A DNA stretch of 64,000 nucleotides from Prorocentrum cordatum (GCA_963575745.1 CAUYUJ010018869.1:129383-193382); one strand, 5' to 3'. Counted from the first letter of the stretch, positions 42,864 to 54,764 are shown. The notes: generated from the letters alone by a model not told the origin. Program-made: numbers and translations.

Positions 42864-42991
42864 CCATCGCTCGGACGTCCATTCCCTGTGCATTTTCGGT
42901 TTCGTGCGTGTTTTCTCTTTGCTCGATGATCCAGGATGCTCCTCCAGGGTCCTCGCCGAGAAAACATACACACACGTCCGAGCAATGCCAG
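42864..42991 (-). mobile_element. TIR element family B, copy 4
   Basis: ccatcgctcggacgtccatt at the left and cacacgtccgagcaatgcc at the right. The interior has ccctgtgcattttcggtttc, gtgcgtgttttc, gatccaggatgctcc and cctcgccgag. The flanks ggccccctgcca and ggggccctgcca form an imperfect direct repeat. It lies just outside the right arm of the inverted repeat. Confidence 0.9.
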
Positions 42992-45030
42992 GGGCCAGGG
43001 GCCCTGCCACTCTGGCACCTCCCGCCTTTCTGGGCCTCGCCCTGCACTGCAGCCTCTGGGCCCTCCCGTGCGTGCGCTCGTGATGCCGCCCCGCGCCCGC
43101 TGCCAGGCGCTGCCCAGCGGCTCGGCCGCCCCGCGCGGCCCGCTGCGGCCTCGCCGCGCGAGTGCGCCTCCCGGCCTTTGTTGCCCGCTCCTCCGCGGCC
43201 CGTCCCTCGTCTTTCTCCACCCCCCTTGCATGCGGGGCGACTCGCAGTGCCGGTAGCCCAGGTTGCTTGGACGCGCGTGCGGGCTGCCTCTGCCGCGCCG
43301 CGGCGCGAGAGGTACCGGTGCAAGCAGGCCCCGTCCCCCGAGAAAGCGGGCGCCCCGACGAGATTTCCCCGCCGTCCCCCTCCCTTCCCTTCTTCCATCC
43401 AGCCCCGACCCCCTCCCCCTTCCCCATGTGCATGGCCTCTGCCCTCCCTCGCTCCGCGCCCTCCATCTCACCCTCTCCCCTCCTTGCCCCGTTCTTGCTC
43501 CCCCCCCCCTGGTCCACTCCCCACCCCCCAACCGTCCTCTCTTCCATAGAGCCCCCGCCCCCTTCTCCTTTCCACGGTCCCTGTCTCCTCTTTCCATCCC
43601 CGCGCTTCTCCCTCTCCTCCATCTCGTGGCACGCGCCCTCCACTGCACCCTCTCCCCTTTACCTCTCCCCCTATCCCCGTGCTTTCCCCGCCCCTCCCCT
43701 CCCCCCTTTGCTCCCCATCCTCCTCCCGTCACCCCTGCTTCTCCTACCCGGTCCAGCATCTGCTCTCCAGACCTCGCCCCTCCACTCATCGGGGCCGTCC
43801 AAGAAGAGGGGGTCGCAGATGATGGCCCGAGGGACGTGCGCTGCCCCCAGGGGGGGCCAAGGGACAGATTGGCATGAGAGAGGGGGGCCATGAAATCTGG
43901 GAAGATATCATGGCCCGGTCAGGCTATCCCCCCACCCAACACACCCCCTCAATCAGTACTCCCCTCTCTTGGCCGCCGCCGACACTCCACGCCCCGCGGG
44001 GGGAGGGGCTGGGCTCCCAGTGAAGAGTGCTCCGTCGTGTGACGGAAGCAGGCCCCGTCCCCAGAGTAGGGCAGGCGCCTCAACGAGACCCCCTGGCTTA
44101 CAGCAAGCGTGCTCCTTCCCGAGCCGAAAGCGGTCCTTATCTCAGCGTCTTGACAGTAACTAGGGCGCCCTTTTCGGTCGGCAGTCCATTCCAATGCGGC
44201 TGGCTACATGGGGAAGCGGAGGCCAGCCAAATGCCGTTTCCAGGGGACAGGGAGAGGCCATTTGGGGTCCATTTGCCTCCCGGGGCTCTGCGTAGTCTGC
44301 GCGCGGGCGCGACAGTGCACAGGCGACTCCAAGGGTGGGGCAGCCCACACGATGCATCAGGACATGGCGGCAACTGGTCGGAAAACGGCAGCGGCACTGC
44401 CGCGGGCAGCACGGCGCCAGTGGTACTAAGATGAAGCCACAACTGTCATGGCTTGGCTCTCGCGGGTGCGGCGCATGATCTGCCCCTTCGTGGACAATCC
44501 CGCCTCCATATTCGTGGTGCAACTTGAAAGTTGCATACCCAGCGAACGCCAACATGCCCACAAAATCCACAATGAAATTTACAAACACATCTCGGTGCTC
44601 TTTCTCACTGTTCCGATCGAGACCCGTTCTGCGAAGTTGGCGCAACGAGAAATTGATGTTGCATCCTCGGGGGACCTTGTCAGTCCCATTGGGGACTTAA
44701 TTATCCGCGTCGAATCCGTGTCGAATGCATGTCGGACTCGTCGGATCCGTGTCGAATCCGTGTCGCATCCGCGCCAAATCCGCATCGAGCCCGCGTCGGG
44801 CAAGAGAAACGACACCAATTTTGGGCACAGGCGAGATCCCCCCGAAGACGCAACGTAAAGAAGCGGGGACGGAGAAGCGCAGAGCGGCCCCCCGTCTCCG
44901 CGGCACCAGCATGGACCAGCGCGCTGGGCGCGTCGGCGGGGGTCGGCGCGTCGCCCGGGCCCGCGGGCACCTGCATGCTCGCGCGCGCGCGCGCCCCTGC
45001 CTTCTAACTGGATGTCCTGCTCCCTCCTCC
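42992..45030. other. Unassigned GC-rich region with dispersed repeat G copies
   Basis: C-rich DNA (43370-43760) supports overlapping Pro/Ser/Arg ORFs that are not convincing. Repeat G is seen at 43318-43375 and 43990-44095. At 44705-44795 there is a degenerate ~12-bp array of gtgtcgaatcc(g). No gene is recognised. Confidence 0.45.
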
Positions 45031-45039
45031 TCGCGGGGG

Positions 45040-45172
45040 CGGGGCGAGGAGGAGGAGTGAGGTGGGGGGGACGAGGACGAGGGGGAGGAGCAGGAGCAGG
45101 AAGAGCAGGATGAGGAGGAGGAGGCGGAGGAGGAGCTGAGGAGCTGCTGCTGCTGCTGTTGCTGCCGCCGCC
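45040..45172. repeat. GGA/GCT-rich tract
   Basis: gaggaggag and gctgctgctg runs. Confidence 0.85.
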
Positions 45173-45507
45173 TTAGCTGCCGCTGTCTGCATGTCCATAT
45201 GGCCTAGCAAGAGCTATCTATCTACTTGTGGGCACCGCCAGAGCCTGGGAGTGTGTATCTGCCAGGGGGCCTGGGGCTCCAGAATGGAAGCGCAGGGCCT
45301 GATGCCGCTGCTCGGGGCGCACACGACGCCAGCAGTGGCACCACGGCGCGGGGGTGCTCGACAGCTCCATTGTCGAGCTAATTCTCTGAGTCTGACTCTG
45401 GTTCCGAGGGCCTCTGGTCTGTCCTCCCATGCTGAGCGAACGGAGGGCGGAGAGCGAGGCCCCAGAGGCGAGAGGGGGAGGAGTGGGAGAGGACTACTGC
45501 ACAGCCT

Positions 45508-45548
45508 GGCTGCCTCCTCCTCCTCCTCCTCCTCCTCCTCCTCCTCCG
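45508..45548. repeat. CCT microsatellite
   Basis: (CCT)13 approximately. The adjacent 45180-45700 holds no recognised gene. Confidence 0.9.
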
Positions 45549-45699
45549 TCATTGCTCCGTTCGCCTGCAGCTCCCACTTCGCCCTCGGTCCGTACGCGAG
45601 CCCTCTCGCGGGTGCCTTCCCTGGGACCTTCTGAATGGGAGGGTTGGGGAGCCGCCCCTCAACAACGGAGCCCTGGCCAGGAGGAGGAATGAACCGTGC

Positions 45700-46155
45700 T
45701 AGTTCTCTGGACCTAAGTTCTGAAAGATAAATTCTTAAAAAGGAGTCCATGGCTTCCTGCTTAAACACGTTAACCCAACTGCCATTTAATTCAGCTACTA
45801 GGTATGGCCCCTCAGAGGCCCCCCCGAGTGCCTGGAGGTCTTGCCAACATTGCGTGAGCCATGTATTTGCTGTGGGTCAGGCTACTCCTTGCCCATCTAC
45901 ACCTAACTGCTGCTGCTCACATCTAGCTTGTCCCACTAGTGCTGATATAGCTTGCTCGTGTGGTTGCTGATGTGCAGCCATCTCTTGTAACCACTGTTAC
46001 CTCCTGATGCGCAGCTCCGTGGACAGCGTCCCGAACTTTAGATGCCTCTGAACCTCTAGGTTGGACGGGGCACGAATACCATCCGATTGTCGCTGAGTGT
46101 ATTTTGCTCGAAGAACGGCCCTGGCGAATTTGAAGACGACCTGTTGGAGAGGGGC
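45700..46155 (-). other. Possible coding remnant, unrecognised
   Basis: Minus-strand stretches such as QVVFKFARAVLRAKYTQRQS and NLEVQRHLKFGTLSTELRIR (46150-46000), then after a stop QEMAAHQQPHEQAISALVGQ (about 45990-45930), look protein-like and could be a gag-like piece, but no motif supports a family. Confidence 0.3.
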
Positions 46156-46157
46156 AA

Positions 46158-46272
46158 GTGACTGAGGAGGAAGAGGAGGAGGAGGAGGAGGAGGAGGAGG
46201 AGGAGGAGGAGGAGGACCAGGACGAGGACGAGGAGGAGAAGGAGGAGGAGGAGGAAGAGGAGGAGGACGGTG
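46158..46272. repeat. GGA trinucleotide array
   Basis: Nearly pure (GGA)n with gac interruptions. It stands directly before the LINE parts that begin near 46540. Confidence 0.95.
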
Positions 46273-46540
46273 AAGGCATTGGGGCTTGAGTGGGCCTGGG
46301 GAGGCCCGCAGGAGCTCTCTGCCTCCACCGCGTGTTGGGGACACCGTAACCCCAGCCGCAGCCCTTTTTCATCTCACCAGGGTGCGGGTGGACACCATAT
46401 ATTCACCACGCCCGCCCCGTTCCCCCATCAGACTCGTTCTCCCGAGCCAGCCTGGCACCGCAGTGCCAAGCGAGAGCGGGCGAACGCCCGAGTGCTGGTA
46501 CGACTCGGAGCCGCGGCCAGACTGCTGAGCAGCCATCACA

Positions 46541-48020
46541 GTGCCCAGCGACAGATGCCTCAATGGCACTTCCAGTGCGAAGTCCGAAGCGCAGGTGGAC
46601 ATGCGCACTGACGTGGCCGCTCGGGACATTGGCGGCATTGCTGTCAACCGCGCGGCCGCTCAGTCAATGTCCAAGGGCGTCGCCAGCGCGACCGCAGCCA
46701 GTCAAGGCCGCCCCCCGTGGCAGAAGAATGCCGAGGAGCGAGGTGAGGAAGCCCCCTGCGCGCGCATGGCGACACCCAGCGAGGCGATCGCCCACCCAGC
46801 CTACGACCCGATCAAGCTGACGGCGTCTGAGGGTATCGAGGCGCACACGACCAGGGCGAAGTTGAGGCTGCAGCTCCTCTGGGCGCAGTACCGCATGAAG
46901 TGGGCAGCCAAGGAGGACAAAGGCAACCTGCGCGGAGATAGGAGTGTGCAGGCGCATGCTCGTAGCCCGTCGCGACGCGGACTACCAGCTCAAGCACGTG
47001 GACGACGCGTTAGGCCGCGCCAGCAAGAGGCAGGAGTCCATCAGAGGGGAGCTCGCGGCCGCGCAGGCCAAGGTGAACCAGCTCAACGCGCAGCTCGAGG
47101 ACAAGGCCGACCAGCTCGAGGGTATGCAGCGGACCCGAGTCGAGCGGTTGGAGACGAAGGAAGCCGAACAGGAGTACGAGGCGGATGTCGCCACGATTGA
47201 GAACCAGGCGCCCGTGCTCAACCTAGCGGGGCAGGGCGGAGCCCCAGCCTCACCGTCACCGCCAACGCCTCCCCCGCCGCCTACGGCGCATTCAGCGTTG
47301 GATCCAAACTCAGGGCTCCCCGCTCGGAGGACGAAGCAGTCTATAGAAGCCCAGATGGACTATAGAAGTTGCAGGCAAGCCTCCAACCCACGCAGCAGAA
47401 GACCAACCCTATGGCGATCTTGATGCAGAACCTGGCTGCTGCATCGGCGGGGCGGGCCGGCCATGCAGCAGCCACCGCGGGCCAGGGATGGCCAGGGGCA
47501 GCGGCGGCGCAGGCTGCGCGGCCAGCGCCGAGCGCGGAGGCGGCGGGTGCCTCCGCGGCGGCCACGCCAGACCAAGCCGCTGCTCGGATGCCAGCGCAGG
47601 AGGCTACCCAGGAGATCACCACCGCGGCCGCGGCCAAGCTGCAACGCGCGAGCTCGCCGCCGGCGGCCGTGGTGCTTCGCGATGGCCGAAGAGGCAAGCT
47701 CGACGACGGCGGGCTCCCTGCCTTTCGAGCGAGATCCCGAACATCGAGTCCGATCCGCTCGACCCCGACTACGTCGAGGACGACAGTAGGCTCAGCGGCG
47801 AGGAGGCCTGGAGTCCCGCCGATGGCCGCTGGGGCCCCTGCCGAGGCGGGCCAGCCCTACTGAGTGAAGCCAGCCGTGAGCCCGCCAGTCTTTTTGCGTC
47901 ACTTTCTGTCGGCCAGGGTGTCTTGCCAGCAGGAGGTGATTTCGATTTAGCGTGCGATCGGAACTCAGACATCCCAACCCCCCTCAGTCCCTTCCGCTGG
48001 AATTGGGAAGGCCCAGCACG
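46541..48020 (+). pseudogene. LINE remnant 4: ORF1-like protein with coiled coil
   Basis: The plus strand first encodes AEERGEEAPCARMATPSEAI and KLRLQLLWAQYRMKWAAKED (46541-46940). After a frameshift near 46940 comes LVARRDADYQLKHVDDALGR, ASKRQESIRGELAAAQAKVN and QLNAQLEDKADQLEGMQRTR, about 90 residues of heptad-patterned coiled coil (46950-47200). A Pro/Ala-rich linker follows and further frame changes lead to an acidic segment (47740-47830). ORF1 proteins of dinoflagellate LINEs have this long coiled coil, presumably for oligomerisation on element RNA. The continuation to 48470 (MADNTVNNPPASLGRNSLDI from 48047) may be its C-terminal part. Confidence 0.65.
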
Positions 48021-48669
48021 CGCTTGACTGCCGGCGTGGGTGCAGCATGGCAGACAATACCGTCAACAATCCTCCAGCTAGCTTAGGCAGAAACTCACTT
48101 GACATCGGTTCGCATCGTGCGAATGGGCCTGACCTCGTCCATAGGCCGAACGTCCAGGCAATGGGTGGTTCAAATTCCCTGACTGGGGAACAGCAACAAG
48201 GAAGCGCCCAGGTGCCAGCACCCGAGCAGGCAGCCAATCCCTTGCGCCAGTGGCAGCAGCGAGCGGGACAGCCTAGCCACCCTGCGGTCCTGCTCGAGAA
48301 GTCGCGTCTGTGCAGCGATGAGCCACAGCACCCCCTCACCTCTGCCGTCCTCCCTCCCACTGTGTTTGCTTCTCGTCGCCTGCCCCCTGAGGCCCCAGTC
48401 CCAGCCCTTGGGGGCATGGAGATTCAGGTGGTGACCCCGACCACCGGTCCCGATCAGCCTCGAGGTTGAATTGCAGCAGCAGATCGAGAGCTCACAGGTC
48501 AATATCGCGTGCCCTATGCCGAGTATACGGGACCTGGAGCACGACATTGCGCAGATCACAAGCTTGTTTCCAGTGAAATGTTGATGCCGGTTCCCTGTCA
48601 CCATCCGACCTCCACCCGCGTGCCCAACTTACCCTCGCCTCGGCTCCCCGCCTCTCCCAGGCCCCTGAG

Positions 48670-49321
48670 GCTCTCCATATCTGTGCGGATGGCCCCCATT
48701 CCCCAGGAGATCACACCAAGTGCGGCTGGTAGTCTGTCCTGGTCTGGAAAAGCGTTCAGGGGAGCATGCGCTTCGGAGGAGCCTTCTTGTTGGGGGGGGT
48801 CAAGAGCACTCCTCTCCAGGGATGCCGGGTGCTCACTCTAGTCATGAGCGGAGCTCCTGGCCATTTTGTGGGCAACTGTTTATGTCTCCTCCACGCCCCG
48901 CGTGCCTGTGACCGTTGGCTCTGATTCCCTCGCGGCTCTTGACGCCGCGGCTGGGCGCGGCTCCTACAAACTCCACCCGCCGTTGGGTAGTGCGGCGAGG
49001 CAGTTTGTCGGCACCCTCACATCCGCGGGCAGACTCTTGCCTTGCCACGTCGCTGCCCACGATGACCACCCGTGGAATGAGATTGCGGATTTCCTGGCAA
49101 AAAAAAGCTGGTCGAGGGGAGGGATGCTGGGGTGCATCATCCCCGATCACTGTCTCGCCGCTTTTCGCACCCCCCTCAAGATCGACTGGTCCTGGATTGC
49201 AAAGCTGCCCAGGGAAGATCGAGAGGCCTACCCTGCCGTGCAGCAAATGGACCAGGGTCCACCGCTGCTTGTGCTCACCCCCATACCAACCCCAGGCCCT
49301 CTCTGCCCCTGTCCCACCTGA
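48670..49321 (+). pseudogene. LINE remnant 4: RNase H domain
   Basis: The plus strand has LHICADGPHSPGDHTKCGW (first Asp, near 48675-48735), then in other frames RFGGAFLL, TVGSDSLAALDAAAGRGSYK (second Asp, near 48912) and PCHVAAHDDHPWNEIADFLA then KKS (His-Asp end motif, near 49040-49108). A tail follows (IDWSWIAKLPREDREAYPAV). Several frameshifts. It lies before, not after, the endonuclease and RT of this strand, so it probably belongs to a separate, upstream copy. Confidence 0.75.
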
Positions 49322-49487
49322 TAAAAGAACGGCCTATTCTCAGGCAAGTTCCCAGGGCTCATGCGATCGAGGACGGGCCCGACGGTGAGCACCCCAGGCC
49401 GACCCCAGCCCGCGACGGCAACGACGGCCACGCAAACGCGGACGCCACAAACTTCAGCAGAGGTCTCGCCAGTTAAAGTGTCCCCTC

Positions 49488-50290
49488 GGTGTGTGACTCT
49501 AACAGGGCTCTTGCGAGGCACCACAAAAAAGCCAAGATACCCCTGCTCCGTGCCCAGTTCAATGAAAAAGGGATCCACTTCGTGGGGCTCAGGAAGCTCG
49601 CACGAAAGCTGGCAAGCGCCAGGCCGGTGACTGTTTCGTCCTGGCCTCTGGAGGCCAGCAACGGAACCTCCGATGCGAGCTCTGGATTACTACTGAAGTC
49701 CCGTATGCTATCTACGAAGAAGGGCAGTTATTCTTCAAGCCAGCCAACGCCAGCCCTCTCCATCTCGACCCTCGCCGACTCGGGGTCAAGATCTCCGCCC
49801 CTTCCTTCCGCAAAGTCTTCTGGGTGCTTCACGCGCCGCGCAGCAAGGCCCCCCCGTTGGTCGGGAAATACTGGCGCGAAGAAAAAACAATCGGTTGCTG
49901 GCCAGATGGCCCCCTGACTGCGCCATGATTGACGCCGCTGGAAGGATTGGCCTGGGGCCCGAACTCCCAGGGGTTGGGGGCTTCGGTTTTTTGCTCAAGT
50001 CTTGGACGACCGCGGGCGCGAACTCGGCGTTACCGTCGCGGAGCTCTGGCTCCGAGCGCCCACGACCCCGCAGGCCCCTGCAACCGAGTCGTTCTCCTGG
50101 ACTCTGGATGCCCCACATAACCACAAGATCGATGGCATCCTCCTCCCTGCAAAGCTGGGTCAGACCGTTGTGCGTCACGGGGTTTGTCACGACTTCGACT
50201 CTTTGCGTTCCAAGCTTGACCGCTACCCTCTGCATGGCTATCTTCAGTGGACCGCCCAGCGGACACACCGCCCCCGATGGGTTTTGATCG
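49488..50290 (+). pseudogene. LINE remnant 4/5: endonuclease domain (EEP)
   Basis: Plus-strand ARHHKKAKIPLLRAQFNEKG and IHFVGL begin the domain (49510-49590). Later frames give AMIDAAGRIGLGPELPGVGG (catalytic Asp-Ala-x-Gly-Arg, near 49923), and LDAPHNHKIDGILLPAK (near 50105-50155) matches the His-x-Ile-Asp strand near the end of the fold. Between them the frame shifts at about 49600 and 49800. The sequence runs on in the same direction to the RT at 51320. Confidence 0.8.
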
Positions 50291-52245
50291 GTCTTCTTCG
50301 AATGACCCCAGTTGCAAGCAAGCTTTTGCCTCGGCGTTGCTTCGTGCCCTCCATGGTCTCCTTTGTTGTCGACCCCAACCACCATTCTGATGCTGTCAGG
50401 GACCAGATTCTCAGCGCCACTCTGCAGGCTTTTCCCCCACCCCGCCGTCAACCCCGCAAGCCCTACGTGTCTAGAGGCGCTCAGAGGCTGATTCAAATCA
50501 GGCGTTGCATCACAGGAGCGCTCAGGAGCCCTAGAGCTCGACAGGCTCAGGACCTGATCTCGATCGCAGCTAAGCTCCTGGCCTCGGACCCTCTTGGTGG
50601 ATGATCCACACTCGAACGATGTCGTTCGTTTCGCCCGCGTGCAGCTGCATGCGTGGGGCTTTCTTGGTCGCAGCCTCTAAAAAGAAGATCAGATGAAGGA
50701 ACTCGCCAACTTGTTCTAGGCCGGCAAATATGTCCTTACCAAATGGTTAGAATTAGATCGCGTGGCTCATCTTGATGGCATGGCTTAAGAATCCGGTAGG
50801 CGAGCCAAAGCTGACGACCAAGAGGCTAAGCGGCAGTACATTGCCTAGCGTTTGGCCTTTGGGGGGCGCAACGGGGGGCTCCACCAACCCCACTTCGCCC
50901 CTCGTTTAGACCCCCACGCTGACGATTTGGATGCCCCAGCCACCGTTGCCAAAGATGTGCACAGGGTTTTGCTTCTCCTCGTCCGAAGAAGACCTCGTGG
51001 CCCGCTGCTGCAGCTCTCTGCCCCCGACTTCTGCGCTGCAGCGTCCCGAGGACAGCCTGATGCTCCTCGACGCCCTGGCTCGGAGCCTCGCTTCCCAAAA
51101 GCGTTTCAAGGCGAGGGGGGGCCTGACCTCGTCGCGGGGGATTCGGTCAAGGCCGCCCCGGGTGCCTTTGCCCGCCTCATCCGCCCCGTCCTCACTAAGG
51201 TCTCGCTCCTTGGTAGGGCCCCCCCCCTCTCTTTCAAGGGGGATGGGCCCACCCGAGCTGCAAGGGCTCTGGCACCCCGCCCTTGCCGATCCACCATCGC
51301 CAGATGTTGCTCATGAGTGTCAGCGCTTAAGTGCCATCACCGATTCATGCGGGAAAGAGTCTATGATATCGCGGTTGCCCTCCTCTTGGCCACTCAGTGC
51401 GGGGGGCGCAAGGGTCGCGGGTCGCGTCGCCGAAATTGCGGGCCACTGTGCGAGAGCCTTCCAGGCCTATGCCACGCAACCAAATGTCCCGAGTATCCCG
51501 GCCATCGCGGACCTCAAAGTCGCCTTCTATACGGTGGTGCGCGGCATGACCGGGACGCTATCGTGGCGACCGCCACGCCCCCGCAAGTTCTGGTGCCGGT
51601 TCTTGGAGCCATGATGGCCAATCAATTTCTGGACCCCGTCAAAATCAATGACGCTCACCTCGCGAACCTTCTGACTAATGCGCACATGTGCGCTTGGTTT
51701 GCGGTCAAGGACGCCTCCGCTCTTGCCACCACCCGCACGGGTACCCGACCAGGAGATTCCCTCGCGGGCCTTGTCTTCAACCTCGTCTCTTTGCCCATGC
51801 TGCGTGATCTCAGAGACGAAATCACCACCCGTGGCATCACTGTCTTGCTTGATCGCTACCCCCATCCTATTCTTGCCCAGGACCAGGCTTAGGAGGATGG
51901 TTTCTTGTCTGAAGCGGCTTTTGCGGACGACCTCGTTGTTCCCACGTTGACCCATGGCAGTGAAGAGATCGATATCCATATATAGATATACATACATATA
52001 CATTGTTTTGCTAATTGGGACTATTCACATGGTCGCGGCCAAATTTGGTTTCGCTCTGAATTTCGGGCCCGCCCAAACTGCTGCTCTGGTGCCTTTGAGG
52101 GGCTCCGCCTGGCGCAATGCTAGAGAAAAAACTGTTGTGCACCAGCAAGGTAAGGCTCGTTGGCCCTGCTCGCTGCGCCTCAGAGACCCGACCTTGATTT
52201 GGCCTTGCGTATTCGGAGACTCCAGTTTTTGGGCGGAGTCCTCCT
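50291..52245 (+). pseudogene. LINE remnant 4/5: reverse transcriptase
   Basis: After an N-terminal linker (50290-51310, with AFARLIRPVLTKVSLLGRAP near 51165) the palm appears: IADLKVAFYTVVRGM (motif A, near 51505-51550), DASALATTRTGTRPGDSLAG then LVFNLV (motif B, near 51710-51790) and SEAAFADDLVVPTLTHGSEE (motif C as FADD, near 51908-51965). Then AAKFGFALNFGPAQTAALVP (primer grip side, near 52035-52100). An AT-rich stretch (51968-52020, atatatagatatacatac) separates motif C from the grip and looks like a small insertion. Several frameshifts and one stop (51890, before motif C) make it non-functional. Confidence 0.85.
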
Positions 52246-52583
52246 GGCCGCCCTCCCCCCAGCTTTTCCTTCTATGGGCTGTGACCAACTAGGGCTCCCA
52301 ACTTCGCGCTTCGCGCTCCGCGAAGCGCGAATAACTTCGCGCTCTCGCGCCGCCCCCCCAAAGGGAGAAAGGAGGACGAGGAGGAGGGGGAGCAGGAACG
52401 AGGGACCGCGAAGCGCGAAGAACTTCGCGCCCTCGTGGGAGCCCTTGGACCAAAGACGAACCAGGCACCTGGGCAGGGTGGGGCTGCCAGGCCCCTGTCG
52501 GCGATGAGTGGCCGATCGGGGGGTCGGTGCATTCCCCCCTAAAGGCCTCCCACAAGCAGTCCGAGTAGATTCGGCTACACGCA

Positions 52584-52742
52584 AGAGTGACCCTGGGTAA
52601 GAGTAACCTTTAGTGCGCGGCTTCTGGGGGGCCGCGGGGGGACCAAACACAAGCGCGCAAGACGCTACCACCGCATCGCGTTCGGCCATCGGGGGACCCC
52701 ATTTGGCCCGCACCAAAGGTCACTCCGGCGAAAGGTCACTCT
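52584..52742 (+). mobile_element. TIR element family C, short copy
   Basis: agagtgacc...gagtaacctttagtgcgcgg at the left is the inverse of gcccgcaccaaaggtcactcc...aaaggtcactct at the right, about 38 bp with mismatches. Each end holds two gagtgacctt-like subunits. It abuts a family F element at 52747. A tandem of cgcgaa motifs (52308-52440, cgcgcttcgcgctccgcgaagcgcgaa) precedes it. Confidence 0.8.
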
Positions 52743-52746
52743 AACG

Positions 52747-52947
52747 TCTAGTCGATAGATAGGGTCGGAGGATCGCCTCGCATTGACGATTCATCGGCGA
52801 TGCAGCGGCGACGTCGGCGATGCATCGGCGACGTCGACGTGGAGAAGATCGGACTCCACATAGGGCAGCGTCGCCGATGCATCGGCGATGCGGTGCGATC
52901 CTCCGACCCCTATCTACGTGCTCGGATCCCGCCTGGGAGGCCTAGAC
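52747..52947 (+). mobile_element. Foldback element family F, copy 1
   Basis: The right end gatcctccgacccctatctacg...gggaggcctaga is inverse to the left end tctag...gatagatagggtcggaggatc, with about 20 bases missing at the left. The interior is built from gcatcggcgatgc palindromic units. Confidence 0.75.
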
Positions 52948-53234
52948 TATCGTTGCCCCTGAATCCCACCCCCCCTATGCATCGCCCTTCCATTACGAAA
53001 CGCCCGAGAGCGACCCTCAGGAGCAGCGGCCACCCTGAGGGTCGGGAGAGCTAAGTTTCAGCTCACACGCGCTCTGAGCCCAAGCAGGCGGCTACCAGCG
53101 ATCTTTGACGCTTGTTTGGCCGAGTGATAGCGCGTGCGCAGTCCACAATGCAAAGAAGCCCTGCGTGAACTGCAGGAGCTTGCCAGACGCGCGGCGCCCG
53201 GGTGAGAAGTGCGGCGCCTGCGGCCCCGTACATT

Positions 53235-53450
53235 GAGGCCTCCTAGATGGAGTCCGAGTAGATGTGGTCAGAGGCCGCGCCGCATCGGCGATGCATCGGC
53301 GATGCACCGGCCAAGCATCGGTGACGTCGGCGATGCACCGCGACGTCGACGTGAAGCAAAGCGGGCTCCGCATCGAGCCGCATCGCATACGCATCGGTGA
53401 TGCGACGCGATCCTCCGACCCCATCTACTCGGACCCCGTCACGGAGGCCT
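53235..53450 (+). mobile_element. Foldback element family F, copy 2
   Basis: gaggcctcc...gtccgagtagatg at the left is inverse to catctactcggac...ggaggcct at the right, about 45 bp. The interior repeats gcatcggcgatgc and cgacgtcgacgtg as in copy 1. The segments after each copy (52970-53040 and 53660-53730) also resemble each other, so a larger unit may be duplicated. Confidence 0.8.
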
Positions 53451-53459
53451 AGACTTGCG

Positions 53460-54720
53460 GATGCCACGACAATGGACACCCTAACAGTCCTATCATCGAA
53501 TTACAAATGTGTTCAACATGTAGGAAAAAATCCTGAAACTGTTTGAAACATGGTTTTTACGTGCTTAAAACATGTTTAACACATGTTTTAGGCATCTGGA
53601 AATCATTTGGCAACATTCTTCCTCTCCATTGATCGTCCTCCACAAGCCTAGAGCGCATCGCGCTCCGATCACGACGCGCCCCAGCGCGACCCCCCAGAGC
53701 AGCCGCCACACTCGGGCTGGGCGAAAGGGGGGCATAGCAAAGGGGGGGGGGGTGCGAATCAGCTCACGCAGCTGATTTTCCCGGCGCCCGGCGCCAAGAG
53801 GCGCCCATGCGTGTCGAGGAATGGGCCCGGCATGACGGGGAAATCAACACAATGACACTCTAAAATCATCAAAACCGACGACGTGCACTTCGAACCATAA
53901 TACGGAGGGGGGGGTCTCAAAACCGACGAGAACTTCATTGGCACCCCTAAGGGAGGGGGCGAAAAAAACAACGACGGCACTGAGAACGAGATCAAAGAGG
54001 GTATTTAAAACGACGACGACGACGACGACGACACACACGAATCCAAAAAACCCTCTTGCGAAAAAAAACGACGACGACGATTGTCAGCACCTTTTTTATA
54101 CTGCGGCCTGAATTCGTATTCGATTTTATTCGTATTACATTTCCAAAAAATAGCGATCTATCGCACGCTTCCGGAACTAAACGGCATGGCGGATTTCAAC
54201 ACCGAAACAACGGCAAGCGCGCGCGCTCCCCCCCCTCTCAGCGAGGGGGGCAAGGGCGAGAGGGCGTGAGCGAGCCCCGAAAAAAAAGAGAGGGCGGCCA
54301 CGTCCGCAACCCAGCCCATACGCACAAACATTGCCCTCGCGCGTCATATGGTGCACTTGCTAAGAACGTACAACGAATGTGAAGGGGCAGGAAAATCCGA
54401 CGACGGGGAGTTTCCACGAGAAGGAGGGGTTGGGAATTCCGACGACGGCGCGGCCGCCAGGCCCCTTAGTCCCTTCGGCAGAGAGGAAACCGACGACGGC
54501 GCAGCCAGAAAAACCCTAACTCGGTCCCTATCGGAGTAACACTGATGATGGCCCGGCGGCGGGGCCGAAACCAGCTGCACGCAGCAGATTTCGTACCCCC
54601 CCCCCCCTCTCCCTATCCCCTCCCCTTTCGTTCGGCCCGACACGCGCGCGGCCCGGGGGCCAACAAGGGAGCGCGGCGCCTGCGGCCCCGTGGGCGCGCG
54701 GACGCCGGGCCTCGGGGGCC
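53460..54720. other. Unassigned; AT-richer patch and GAC/CGA microsatellite
   Basis: 53480-53620 is AT-rich with repeated acatgtt. (CGA)n occurs at 54010-54080. Around 54390-54530 aatccgacgacgg-type phrases recur three times (54399, 54438 and 54490). No gene is recognised. Confidence 0.5.
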
Positions 54721-54721
54721 C

Positions 54722-54723
54722 GC

Positions 54724-54764
<41 letters not shown>

